Source: Elymus sibiricus
Lineage: Eukaryota; Streptophyta; Magnoliopsida; Poales; Poaceae
Direction of reading: 5' to 3'
DNA length: 64,000 nt
Assembly: GCA_039707655.1 (NCBI GenBank)
Contig: CM077667.1
Location: 64,385,628 to 64,449,627 of the forward strand
Below are positions 11,844 to 23,280 of this stretch, one piece after another. The translations under genes and the position numbers were made by a program. The notes below the pieces were generated by a model. That model was not told the DNA's origin and searched no databases. It saw only the letters and a list, made by a program, of their open reading frames with translations. Position 1 is the stretch's first letter, and each line of letters begins with the position of its first letter.

Positions 11844-12190
11844 GAAGAAGAAGAAAGATGAAAACAAGAAGAAAAAAAGAATAGGAAAAAGGAAAAGAAG
11901 AAGAAGAAGAATAAGAAGAAGAAGAAGAAGAAGAAGAAGAGGAGGAGGAGAAGAAAAGAAGAAGAAGAAGAAGAAGAAGAAGAAGAAGAAGAGGAGGAGG
12001 AGAAGAAAAGAAGAAGAAGAAGAAGAAGAAGAAGATGATGATGATGACGAAGAAGAAGAAGAAGAAGAAAAAGAGGAGAAGATGAGAAGAAGAGGAGAAG
12101 TAGAATAAAAAGAGGAGGAGAAGAAGAGGAGAAGAAAACAAGAAGAAGAAGAAGAAGAAGAAGAAGAAGAAGAGAAGAAGAAGAAATAGA
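11844..12190 (+). repeat. GAA/GGA purine tract, copy 1
   Basis: About 350 bases of almost pure purine, mostly (GAA)n with GGA interruptions. An equivalent tract in copy 2 lies at 22899-23165. Long GAA tracts can form triplex DNA. Frames open across it, poly-Glu/Lys on one strand and Phe/Ser/Leu on the other, are not genes. Confidence 0.92.
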
Positions 12191-12567
12191 GGAGAAAAAG
12201 AATAAAATAGAAGTGGAAAAGTAGCTATATATAGAGAGATTTTTGTATCGGGATTGAATATTCGTGTTGATCGTGTGGATTTAAATGTGCAGTTGTTTCG
12301 TCGCTTTGAGGGTCTGGTATTCGACGACCTCCCCGTGCGACCACCTCCCCTACACGGTCTAATGGTGAGCACTACTGTCATCTCCTCCCTGACCCTCCCC
12401 TATTTGCTCTGTTCCGGTTATCATGCCGATGTCACTTCATTTTATTTTCATGTCAAGTCTCGTAACCTAGGTGTCTCCCGCTCGAAAGGGTGGCATCTAT
12501 AAATATGCATGTCTTTGCATATTTATAACCGTCATCCTTTTGAATTGTCCATGTTATCCATGGACAG

Positions 12568-12779
12568 CCCGAGTACATGTAGATTGGGTTTCGTTTCCCG
12601 TGCTCTACTTTGGTCTGAGGCAAAATTTTGTCAGCGCCACCCCGTTGTTCTCCGGGTACACATTCTCTCGTCTTGTTGCCGAGACGTGTATCAGGAGAAC
12701 AGCGGGGAGGTGCTGCCGAAATTTTGCGTCGGATCCGGAGCAGCGCATGGGAAACGAACCCGATCTACACGTACTCGGG
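12568..12779. repeat. 212-bp imperfect inverted repeat (hairpin)
   Basis: Arms at 12568-12670 and 12680-12779 are imperfect reverse complements around a 9-base loop. Outer ends read CCCGAGTAC and GTACTCGGG. Inner parts also pair, for example CAAAATTTTGTCAGC with GCTGCCGAAATTTTG. It lies about 200 bp upstream of the TNP2 ATG. Copy 2 lacks this roughly 690-bp stretch, with a purine-rich 20-mer in its place. It could be an inverted duplication within the leader, or a foldback insert. Confidence 0.8.
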
Positions 12780-12976
12780 TGGGATTAGGACCCATCTTTA
12801 CCTATTAGAGATAGATTCAATCCATAAACGTCAGTTTCCCTTTTGTATGGTAAAAAATAAAACTGTGGCATAAAAAATATAACAAAAGTAATTAGTTCTG
12901 TATCTAGTCGCAATTACATTCTACATAACTTGATGAATATGAATTTGGTGCACCTACTGTCAGTGCAAGTACGAGC

Positions 12977-15900
12977 ATGGGTGATCGTGCGTGGATTTAC
13001 ACCGGTCACACTAGTCAGAAAGACATGACCAATGAACGGTTAACAAAAACCAAGGGGTTTGTGAAAGCCGCATCTGCAAATGGCTAGAGAAAAACCTGGT
13101 GCCCCTGTCTTGGTTGTGACAACTTTAAACAACAAACAGAGGATGTAATGGGTAAACACCTGCAAAGGAAGGGTTTTACACCTGATTATACGGTGTGGAC
13201 ATTTCATGGTGAGTTTGCCCAATGTACTAGAGCTGAGGTGGTTCGTCGTCGCACCGACGAGCATGGTACCGGGATCGAAGACATGGTGCAAGACTTTGAT
13301 GATGATCGAGATTCAAACGATGAGATGGAGAATCTGCAAAGGCCTTCTATGAAATGTTGGAGTCTTCAAAATGTCCTCTCCACGAGCACACTGAGGTTTG
13401 ATAGCTGGATGCCATCGCACAAGTAATGGCTCTGAAGGCTCAACTCAACTTGGGCAGAGAATGCTACGACGCGATGATGACACTATTTGGACATTTTCTA
13501 CCCAAAGGCCATGTCATGCCTGCAAACCTGTACCAGTCAGACAAAATACTCTGTGTACTTAAGATTCCCTATGAGAAGATAGATGCCTGTGAGAAAGGAT
13601 GTGCCTTATTTAGGCTTGAGTATGCGGGCTTGAACTATTGTCCCATTTGCAACTCTTCCAGGTATGTTGTGGTAGACAACGGTATGGGTGAGAAGAGGCA
13701 GACCAAAATCCCCGTTAATGTTCTTCGATATATGCCAATCATACCAAGACTTCAACGTCTTTTCATGGTCGAAGAGACGGCCAAACAGATGACATGGCAC
13801 AAATTGGGCAAAAGAACCGAACTAGATGCAGATGGGAATAATATGTTGGTACACATATCGGATGCGGAAGCGTGGAAGCATTTCGATGCATTACATCTGG
13901 ATAAAGCGGCACATCCAAGGCATCCTCGAGTCTGTGTCGGCACGGATGGGTTCAATCCGTTTGGTATGACGACAACCCAATACAGTTGTTGACCTCTATT
14001 CGTCATTCCACTCAATCTCCACCCCCGTACAGATTATGCAAAGAAAGAACATATTCCTGATGTTGATAATTCCAGGGCCAAACTATCCGGGGAAGAATAT
14101 GAATGTGTACATGCAGCCGCTTAAGGATGAATTGCAAGAAGCTTGGGATAATGGGTTCAAGACATACGACGCTGCTAGAAAACAAAACTTCAAAATGCAT
14201 GTCTGGTACATGTACTCGGTGCATGACTTGCCGGCATATGCGCTATTCGCTGGCTGGGGTACGCATGGAAGGTTCCCGTGCCCCACATGCAAGGCAACTC
14301 TTCAGTTTCATTGGCTGCACGTGGGTCGGAAGTTTTCTTGCTTCGACTTGCATAGACAGTTTCTGGATCCTGGCTATCAATTCAGAAAAGACAAGAAGAA
14401 CTTCATCAAAGGTACTGTTGTCAGAAACTCGGCACCACCTGCGTTGACAGGCTAACAGATCCTGGATCAGTTAAACGCTCTCGAGCCTGATCCAGAGCGT
14501 CCAGGGTATTTCAAGGGGTATAATTCGGAACACGCCTGGACTCACAAGACATGCTTGTGGGATCTGCCTTACTTCAAAGACCTCCTTCTTCCACACAACA
14601 TCGACATGATGCACACTGAAAAGAATATCGGAGAGGCCATTTTTGGTACATTGTTCGGCATAGAGGGGAAGTCAAAGGATAATCCTAAGGCTAGAGTCGA
14701 TTAACAGACTCTATGTGATAGACCGTTACAAAACATGTGACAATCGAAAGGAAAGCAGAACTGGTCGAAGCCAAAGGCCTGGTTCAATCTTGGAAGGCCA
14801 TCTATGAGGGAAATTATCTTGTGGGTCAAAATGAACTTGATGTTCCCCAATGGGTATGCAGCGAATCTAAAGAGGGGAGCAAGTCTTGAAAAATTGAAAA
14901 TATATGGTCTCAAGAGTCATGATTGGCACATATGGCTTGAGCGGGGTAATGCCGGTGATGTTGCGTGGCTTTATTCCTAAGGATGAATGGCTAGTAATGG
15001 CAGAGCTGAGCTATTTCTTCCGTGTTCTTTGTGCAAAAGAACTATCACCTGGCGTGGTAGATGACATGGAAGAGTTTGCGCCGGAGTTGCTCTGCAGGTT
15101 AGAGAAGATCTTTCCACCGGGCTTCTTTAATCCAATACAACATTTGATTTTACATCTCCTGACCGAGGCAAGATTGGGGGGCCCGTGCAAAATCGTTGGT
15201 GCTTTGCAACTGAGAGGATGCAGAAGACGCTTCGAGCGAAATGTAAAAATAAACATAGAATTGAAGCATCGATGGCCGAGGCATTCGTTACTGAGGAGGT
15301 GGCAAACTTCGTGACAGCACACTACGAAGACAAAAATAATCATTTGCATAATCCGAAGCCTCGGTACAATGCTGGCGACCCTAAAAAAGGTGGATCCAAC
15401 CTCAGCCTATTCGAAGGGAAGCTCGCACCAGCCGGTGCTTCGAAACCAATAACGTTGGATGTTGAAGATTGGCGGACCATTTCGTTGTATATCTTCAACA
15501 ACCTAACAGGAGTGCGGCCGTACATCGAGTAAGTTCTTGGTACATTGTTTCGCAACTTCTAATTCCTTTGAACTGCTCTTATTCCCGGATATTTGATATA
15601 GTCGATACGTCGAAAATTCTCAGATGGAGCGGTGATCCAAAGGGATTTCGTCGAAGAGTATGAGCTTCTGGCAAAGCATGGAGGCGGCTATCCCGGTTTC
15701 ATCTCTTGGTTCAATAAAACGGTAATTACCATTAGTGGACCATTTCATTTCTTTGTCTAATTTGCGGCTAATGCAACAATCCTTTTGTATTGAACTTGTA
15801 GGCTAATTCAGAGTCTATGGATGCCGAACTGAGACAAGTCGCTAATGGTTTTGACTATAAGGTCCGTCCATTTGAGAAATACAACATCAACGGGTATCGC

Positions 15901-16644
15901 TTTCGTACCTTTGGCAAAGAGCTATCTATGGCCGACCGAAAAACTACAAATTGTGGGGTCTCTGCTATGGGCAAAGGAGGTATCGAGTATTATGGAAGAG
16001 CTGAAGCAATTTATGAACTTCAATTCTATGGTCAAAACCCACTGAACATCATAGTCTTCAAATGTTATTGGTTCCAGCCGAAGGAGACTAGAAGGACTCA
16101 TGAACATATAGGGCTAGTCGAAATCAAACAAAGCACCCATTTAGATGTTCCCGATGTCTATATTACGGCTCAACATGCGACCCAAGTTTTCTATCTACCG
16201 TGGGCCTGCCAAACTGATAAGAATCTGAATGGTTGGGATGTCGTTTATGAAGTGCCGCCACGTGCTAGACCACCTCCCCCCAATGAAGAGGATTATGAAC
16301 CTCACATTAACCCACACACATATGAAGGAGAATTCTTCCAAGAAACATGTCTTTCCAAAAAACATTTCAAGAACCGCTTTACTTCACCCCAGAACATGGA
16401 AGTAGACAGCGACAGTGAATCCGACTTCACCCCTGAGCCGGAACTAGGAGAGGTTACTGCTGCGGATGACCTGTCAATGCTTGACCGATTATGGAAAGGC
16501 CTTCCACATGTTGGTGCCACTGAACCCGATGAGCACATCATTCATGACGACACGCGTGATAGTGATGATGATGATGCATTTATTGATCCCGGAGCATATA
16601 TAGACGATCCAGACTATTATGAGTTTGTATGCATCCAAACTTAA
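12977..16644 (+). pseudogene. TNP2-type CACTA transposase (En/Spm), copy 1, broken
   Basis: The start is the ATG at 12977 (MGDRAW), conserved in copy 2. Domains in order: a Transpos_assoc-like N-terminus with a WCPC...C zinc pattern, the Transposase_21/TNP2 core with TDGF (about 13940) and DMMHTEKN (about 14605) as likely DDE residues, a DUF4218-like region (about 14900-15170) and a DUF4216-like C-terminal exon. Exons: 12977-15528, 15602-15721, 15802-16644, with GT-AG borders matching copy 2. Damage includes TAG 13085 (CAG in copy 2), a base lost near 13329, TGA 13990 (TGG in copy 2), further stops near 14454, 14701 and 14738, and an extra G near 14944. The product would cut and join CACTA ends. 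This copy cannot make it. Confidence 0.88.
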
Positions 16645-16738
16645 ATTATGTACATATTATTATTCATGTCAGATATGAACTTAATTTTTTTATGTTGTAC
16701 TAATTTATTTTACTCTTTGTCATGGCAGGTGTTGAAAG

Positions 16739-17080
16739 ATGGTGGGAGCGGGTCCAGAGCCCTCCACGGGTACTTATTCGGCGGCCCGCGGGAGGCCTAC
16801 TTCCATTCCACCCCTATCTCTCCGGAGAGCGTTGATAAACAATATTGCGACACCCGCGGGAGCTTCTTCGTCGGCGTCGTTGCCAACCGGGAGAGGAGGT
16901 CGGGGAGGGAAGAAGCAGAGAGCTACAGGACGTGGCCGCGGGAGAGGTAGACGGACTGCTATGCCTTCCTCTCCGCCACCCCCAGCTCATTCACCTGAGC
17001 ACATGACTACTAGGGTGGACCCATTTGAGATGGAGGCTACGGGGACTCCGGACCACGAGCCTCGAGTCGATGGGCCGCCG
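16739..17080 (+). pseudogene. second CACTA transposase gene, exon 1, truncated
   Basis: ATG at 16739 opens an Arg/Gly/Pro-rich N-terminal segment (GRGRGRGRRT) equivalent to the start of the Transposase_24-type gene in copy 2 (27132). The frame is undamaged here, unlike in copy 2, but homology stops at about 17080 where retrotransposon DNA begins. The remaining exons are absent. Codons read past 17080 to the next stop at 17155 are fortuitous. Confidence 0.75.
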
Positions 17081-17089
17081 AAACAAATT

Positions 17090-18410
17090 CTGAAATTTTT
17101 ACACAAAATTTATATGCAAATTATCTGCGTTGTCCTAATTTTTCAGAATGTTTAGAGTCTGGGAAGTATGGTGATCATTCAGATCTTCACAGACTGTTCT
17201 GTTTTTGACATATTCTGTTTTGCATGCATAGTTTACTTGTTTTAGTGTTTCCATAGCTTATATTGAGTGATATAAGTTATGGGAATGATATAATACAGTA
17301 AGTATCATGTGAGAACAATTATGTTTCTTGTGTTGACAGCACCTAAGTCAATGATCTATCTTTATTATACTAACCCATCTCACGAAGTTTCGTTAAGTTT
17401 TGTGTGATTGAAGTTTTCAAGTTTTGGGTGAGACACCGATATGAGGTGAATAAGGAGCAGCAAGAACCTAAGCTTGGGGATGCCCAAGGAACCCCCAAGG
17501 TAATATCCAAGAAAGACTCAAGCGTGTAAGCTTGGAGATGCCCCGGAAGGCATCCCCTCTTTCATCTTCAACACTATCGGTATATCTTACTTGGAGCTAT
17601 ATTTTTACTCGTCACATAATATGTGTTTTGCTTGGAGCGTCATTTTATTTTGTTTTTATCTGTTAGATGTTATTTATAATCTTGTTTTCGAATAAAAGTT
17701 CCAAGAATTTCCTTTTAGGATGCTTGCATTGCATGTTTCATGTGTGCTGTGTAAAAACAGAAACTTTTGCTGTAGTGTTTGAATTTTAATATTTTAGTGG
17801 GACATGCAAAGTTTCTGAAATTTTAACACAGTAGTGGAATACAAATTCTTTAGCTTTTACTAAATTTTCAAAAAAAATGGAGATACATAAGTACACTGTT
17901 TTAATAGATTGCTACAGACTGTTCTTTTTGGACAGATTGCTGTCATAGTTTAGTTATCTACTTATCCTAGAGTTTTCATGGCTTATATTAGTATATATAA
18001 ATTGTTGAAATGATATTATACAGTACCTAATGTTTGAAAATTATTATGCAACTTGTCTTGGAAGTACATGAAGTGTTGATTTATTCTTATGTGTACTAAC
18101 CTATCTCACGAGTTCTTTTCAAGTTTTTTGTGGATGAAGTTTTTGAGATCTAGGTAAAACCGGAATATGAGAGGATTGAACGGGATACAAAAGCTCAAGC
18201 TTGGGCATGCCCAAGGCACCCCAAGTATATATTTCAAGAAGTCTCAAGCATCTAAGCTTGGGGATGCTACACATCCCACCTCTCTTCATCAAACAAATAT
18301 CGGTTGGCCTATGTTGAGCCTAAGTTTTTATTTTTTCCACATGGCATGTGCTATTCTTGGAGTGTATTTTTGTTTAGTTTGCTGTTTGAATAAAATTATC
18401 AGATCTGAAA
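17090..18410 (+). repeat. two tandem diverged ~650-bp units in R1
   Basis: Each unit contains ACAGACTGTTCT, a Cys-free AT-rich stretch, an AAGCTTGGGG / GGCATGCCCAAGG block, and an AAGCTTGGRGATG block followed by CATCCC. Spacing is about 650-680 bp. A third version lies in R2 (43620-44290). Confidence 0.7.
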
Positions 18411-20042
18411 ATATTTATTGAGAGAGAGAGAGTCCTCACATAGCTACTTAATTGTTTGACTACTCATTGATCTTTACTTATATCTTTTGAGAGTAGTTTG
18501 ATGTTTACTCTTGTGCTTCACTTATGTCCTAAGAATAAATTTGTGAATGAATGAAATATCATAAATATGAAATTATCAATATGCTTTATGTTTAGTAGTA
18601 GCTTCACATCTGGTTTATAAAGTAAAATCCATTGAAGTTTGGCAATCATCAAATTGGTCATACAGGCAATTCATGAATGACTAGTATAAGAAAGAGAACT
18701 TTCACATACAAATATATTATCTAGGACATCTTTTATGATTGTGAATACCCATCAATTATTTTCAACCTTGATCAAATAATTGAAGTTGGACAAGGAAGAC
18801 AACGTAATGGTTATGTTTGGGTATATTTGCATAGAAGTTATATTGTTATGGATCCTCCAACATGTGGTGCTTGTTTAGAACCTTTTGCTAGCCAAAACTT
18901 TGTACTAAGTAGAGATACTACTTGTGCATCCAAATCCTTGAGCCAAGTTTCTTCCATGAGAGTCCACCATACCTACCTATATATTGTATTTCACTGCCAT
19001 TCCAAGTAAATTTGCATGTGCCACCTCTAAACATTCAAATAAACATCTGTTTTGTGTGCTCGTACCGCTCATGGAGCGACGGGGCGGTTATTATCTTCCA
19101 TGCTAAGCAATTTATTCTCAAGATAAGTGTTTATTCACTTGTCATTGCACGAGAGAGGCTGGTAAAAAGGATTCCCAGTCCTGCATAATACAAAAATAAA
19201 TAAACAAGAACTCCCCCTAGAAAGTTGATTGTTTGGATGATACCCATGGATACGGCAAGCCATGGAATGTGTTTGAATGGTGGAGGGGGAGTAAAAATTT
19301 AAATTCTGTTTGGGAATCGCCAATAATGAGATTAGCATGGAAGATATTGAAAACTCTGTTGTGACGTTGACAGTAAAGGCACACCACCCAAAATTACATA
19401 TTCATCTTTGTTTTTAAACAATGAGCTCTGGCACCTATGCAAATCCCTGCTTCCCTCTATGAAGGGACAATTTATTTACTTTCATGTTTTTCTATTTTTA
19501 ATGTTGAGTCAACTTCTTATTCCAACCTCAATCTATTAGTTGGCAAGCACCATGTGGTGGGGAAAGATCCAAACATATATATCCAGTCAAATATATTTGA
19601 TCATGATTCATTATTGTTGACAATTATCTTTATGATAAGTATGTTGGGAGGCGAAACTTTAAGCCCCTATATTTCTCTGTGTTCGATGGATATTGTTTGT
19701 TCTAAAAATATGCCTTGAGTATTAGCAATCATAAAAGACTATATGATAATTGAGTATGTGGAGCTCTTACTTAGACTTGATGATGCATTGGAATTGTTTG
19801 ATGACTAAGAACATAGATTGTTAAGTTTCAAGTGAATGAATTGTTTGAACCATGACACGTGAATTGATTGCTACACTATCATGATGATTTTTATGAGAAA
19901 AAGTTGCTGGTTATGATGCTAGAAAAGTGACTAAAATTATCAATGATCAATAGTATACACTATGCTAGCATTCACACTTCATAAATTATTTCTTTTATTA
20001 TTTACCTACTCGAGGACGAGCAAGAATTAAGCTTGGGGATGC

Positions 20043-20620
20043 TGATATGTCTCCAACGTATCGATAATTTATGAAGTATTCATGTCATATTCACCTATGT
20101 TTGCAATACTTTTGTATGTTTTTTATGCACTTTATATGATTTATTTATAACTAACCCGGATTGACGCTGTTTTCAGCAGAACTACCGTGGTGTTGTTTTT
20201 CGTGCAGAAAATGAAAGTTCTCGGAATCGCCCGAAACTTTTTTATAATTTTTTTCTGGAGAAAATGAGTAACATTGGAGCAAAGAACCACCGGAGGAGGT
20301 GTGCCAGGGGCCCAGCACATAACAGGGCGCCCCCCTAGGGGCGTGTCGTGATATGTTTTGGGGCCCACGTGGCTCCGTTTCGCGTGATTCCAATGCTGAA
20401 AAATCCTATATATACCAGAAACTCCAGAAATAAAGAGAGACTCCTCGTTCCGCCGCCGTAACTCTCTGTATCGACGAAAAACCAATCTGGAGGCATTCTA
20501 GTACCCTGCCGAAGAGGGTAGATCATCTCCGGTGGCCATCTTCATCATCCCCGTGGAGGCCATGACGAGGAGGCAGTAGTCCACCCTGGGGCTAACGGTT
20601 TGTACCGGTAGCTATGTGTT

Positions 20621-20662
<42 letters not shown>

Positions 20663-20817
20663 TTCTTGAGATGTCCCGATCTTGATGTATAGTCGGATCA
20701 TATGATGTATCTCCCTTGCCATGTTGTGATGAATTGAATCTTTCTCTTTAAGATATCGTTATGTTGGATTGAATATATTGGTTTGAGAACACTTGATGTA
20801 CATCTTGCGTGGGATAC
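20043..20817 (+). repeat. 3' LTR of R1, interrupted
   Basis: It starts TGATATGTCTCC after the tract AAGCTTGGGGATGC (20029-20042). TATATATA lies at 20407-20414. The LTR is cut at 20817 by R2 and its continuation is not found in the window. GATAC (20813-20817) is the presumed left target duplication of R2. Confidence 0.78.
20624..20659 (+). repeat. (CT)n microsatellite
   Basis: About 18 CT dinucleotides within R1's LTR, likely length-polymorphic. A shorter (CT)n run lies at the matching place in R2's LTR near 21412. Confidence 0.95.
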
Positions 20818-21933
20818 TGATACGTCTCCAACGTATCTATAATTTTTGATTGTTCCATGCTGATATATTATCATTCTAGGATACTTTTTGGGCATTTGTT
20901 TACCAATTTGTAATATTTTTGAGCACTAACCTACTGACCCAGTGCGCAGTGCCAGTTGTTGTTTTCTGCGTGTTTTTGCCTTTTCAGGTTTTCTGTATCA
21001 AACGAAGTCCAATTGCCCCGAAACTTTTTGGTGATTTTTTCTGGACCAATACCAGACCTACGGGCTTCGGAGGGGGTCAGGATGGGCCACGAGGGAGGCA
21101 GGACGCAACAGGGCGCACCCCCTGGGGGGCGCGGCCTGTTATGTGCTGCCCCCCTCGGGCGTCTCTCGACGTCCCTCTCTGGCCTATAAATTCCCAATAA
21201 ACCTAAAAACATCAGAGGCGCTCCCAAAACACTTTTTCCGCCGCCGCAAGTATCTGTTCCGACGGGAGGCCATCTAGAGCTCCGTTTCGGCACCCTGCCA
21301 GAGGGGGGATCAATCACGGAGGGGCTCTTTATCAACCTTGCTACCCTCTCCATTATGTGTGAGTAATCTACCACAAACCTACGATTCCGTAGGCAGTACC
21401 TAGATGGCAATCTCTCTCTCTCTCTCTTGATCTTCAATAGAAAGTTCATCGCATCTTCACTTTGAACTCACTAGTGCAGAAAAGCTACGCCACCAATATG
21501 GCGCCACAGTTAAAATGTAGTGGTGGCGTTGGAGACGACGCCAACAGTATTTTGAGTACCTGCTGGCATTGGACAGAGTTGCACGCCGACACTGTCATAT
21601 TTAGCTAATAAAAAAATACCAGCTTCACAAAAGATACTGAACATTTCAGTAATTCACAAAAGATACCTAATTCACAAAAGGAAAGTACCAATTACAAGTA
21701 TCGATCTTGCCCCTATCTCGATCGACATTGCTATATACCTAGTTTTTTCTAAGGACCATTTTAAGCTCACGAAGCTTATTCCTATTCGTGGTCCCCTCAT
21801 GGATGTAATGCGCTTTCTCCGTCTTCAGTTGTCGCCTCTCGGCCTGCAGCAATTCTATCTCCTTATTGATATCAGTTATCTCGGCAATATAATTGTAAAT
21901 CTTCTGGAAGACAATATAATTGTCATCGATAAT

Positions 21934-22240
21934 CACTACTGGAATCAGGGAATTTGCCGTCTGCCTGTTCTTTGCCGTCTAAGGTCTTTGCCGTCCGCTT
22001 GCAAAAAACTGACGACAAAGAAATGGCTGATGGCAAAGATATAGTTTGCCGTCTGCCTGTTCTTTGCCGTCGGCCAGCAGACAACAAAGGGCCCAGAGGC
22101 GGACGGCAAAGAAACCAGCTGGGCCCCATTGGACCGTGGGGCTGGCTATGTCAAATGGACGGCCTGGATGCCGTCCGCCTGTTCTTTGCCGTCTGCCCTA
22201 GGGATCTTTGCCGTCCGCTAGCGGACAGCAAAGAGGATGT
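21934..22240 (+). repeat. left subterminal TTTGCCGTC array, copy 2
   Basis: Eight or more direct and inverted TTTGCCGTC-like sites, several paired as CTTTGCCGTC...GACGGCAAAG short inverted repeats. The right-hand counterpart is at 39745-40218. Confidence 0.88.
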
Positions 22241-22339
22241 ACCTCTAACGGCCGTTTCCCCCTGGGCCCACCCCCACTCCCCCCCTCTCTCTCTGTCCAC
22301 CCACACACCACGCGGCCTCTCCCTCGATCCCCTTCTCCT

Positions 22340-22610
22340 CCACCACCACCGCAGATCCCCGCGGCCGGCCACCCCTCGCCGGACCTCCTCCCTACGGCCA
22401 ACCCTCCCAACGGCCACCCCTCGCCGCGGCCACCCCTCCCCGCCCCCGGCGCCGGCCATCCTCCCCGCGGCCACCCCTCCCCGCCCCCGGCGCCGTTCAT
22501 CCTCCCCGCGGCCACCCCTCCCCGCCCCCAGCACCGGCCATCCTCCCCGTGGCCACCCCTCGCCGCGGCCACCCCTTCTCGCCCCCGGCGCCCCTGCCCT
22601 TGGGTGAGCC
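22340..22610 (+). repeat. GC-rich minisatellite of CACTA B copy 2
   Basis: Repeats of CCGCGGCCACCCCTCCCC with GCGCCGGCCATCCT spacers. Counterpart of 11270-11625. 22620-22898 is a TTAGGTTAGTG-rich spacer. Confidence 0.85.
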
Positions 22611-22898
22611 TCTCTTCCTCCCCTCTGTCCCCTGTTCTTGTGCATGCTGCTATATTATTAGATTTGGATGTATGTGGATATATGTGGATAGATGGATGTA
22701 TGTGCATGTTAGGTACTAGTAGATGGTTTGCATCTTATTAGATTATTTCCTGTTATTAGATTAGTTAGATAGTGTGGATTTAAATCTGTTAGTTCTAATT
22801 GGGTTAGTGCTAATTAGGTTAGTGTTAATCATTGCATCTGTTAGTGCTAATTAGGTTAGTGTTAATTAGGTTAGTGTTAGTTTAGGTTAATTAGGTTA

Positions 22899-23165
22899 GT
22901 GCAAAAAAAAGAAGAGGAAGAAGAAGAAGAAGAGGAGGAGAAGGAGAAGAAGAAAAGAAGAAGAAGAGGAGAAGAAGAAGAGGAGAAGAAGAGGAAAAAC
23001 AGAAGAAGAGGAGAAAGTAGAAGAAAAAGAGGAGAAGCAAAAGAGGAGAAGAAGAAGAGGAGAAGAAAAGAAGAAGAAGAAGAAGAAGAAGAAGAAGAAG
23101 AAGAAGAGAAAAGGAAGAAGAAGAGGAGAAGAAGAACATATAGAGGAGAAAAAGAACAAATTAAA
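22899..23165 (+). repeat. GAA/GGA purine tract, copy 2
   Basis: About 265 bases of (GAA)n with GGA interruptions, shorter than the 350-base tract of copy 1. It lies about 115 bp upstream of the TNP2 ATG. Confidence 0.92.
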
Positions 23166-23280
23166 TAGAAGAGGAAAATAGTAGTTATATATATATAGAT
23201 TTTTCTATCGGGATTGAATATTCGTGTTGATCATGTAGATTTAAATGTGCAGTTCTTTCGTGGGGGAGAAGGAGAAGAAG

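Larger units (their letters stand above)
2896..17080 (+). mobile_element. CACTA transposon family B, copy 1 (right end lost)
   Basis: It begins CACTACTGGAATCAG, the same terminus as copy 2 at 21934. Order: subterminal repeats based on TTTGCCGTC, a CRM-like retrotransposon inserted at 3084-11030, more subterminal repeats, a GC-rich minisatellite, a GAA tract, a 212-bp hairpin, the TNP2-type transposase gene and the first exon of the second transposase gene. Homology with copy 2 ends at about 17080, inside that exon, where retrotransposon sequence begins. Without the CRM insertion about 6.2 kb remain, against about 9.0 kb for the complete copy 2. It cannot transpose by itself because one terminus is gone. 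Confidence 0.88.
17081..20817 (+). mobile_element. Gypsy/Athila-like retrotransposon R1, 3' part
   Basis: Non-coding 3' internal region followed by an LTR that starts at 20043 after the tract AAGCTTGGGGATGC. Internal DNA contains two related segments (17090-17700 and 17740-18410) that also match R2 at 43620-44290. There is no gag or pol. The left boundary is an abrupt junction with CACTA B copy 1. The right boundary is the insertion of R2 at 20818, inside R1's LTR. The LTR resembles Triticeae Sabrina-type elements, but I cannot confirm the name. 18430-20030 is AT-rich with no gene visible. Confidence 0.75.

Noticed and set aside
11830..12381. 183-codon minus-strand ORF rich in Phe, Ser and Leu
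   Set aside because: It is the complement of the GAA tract. Its length and composition follow from the repeat.
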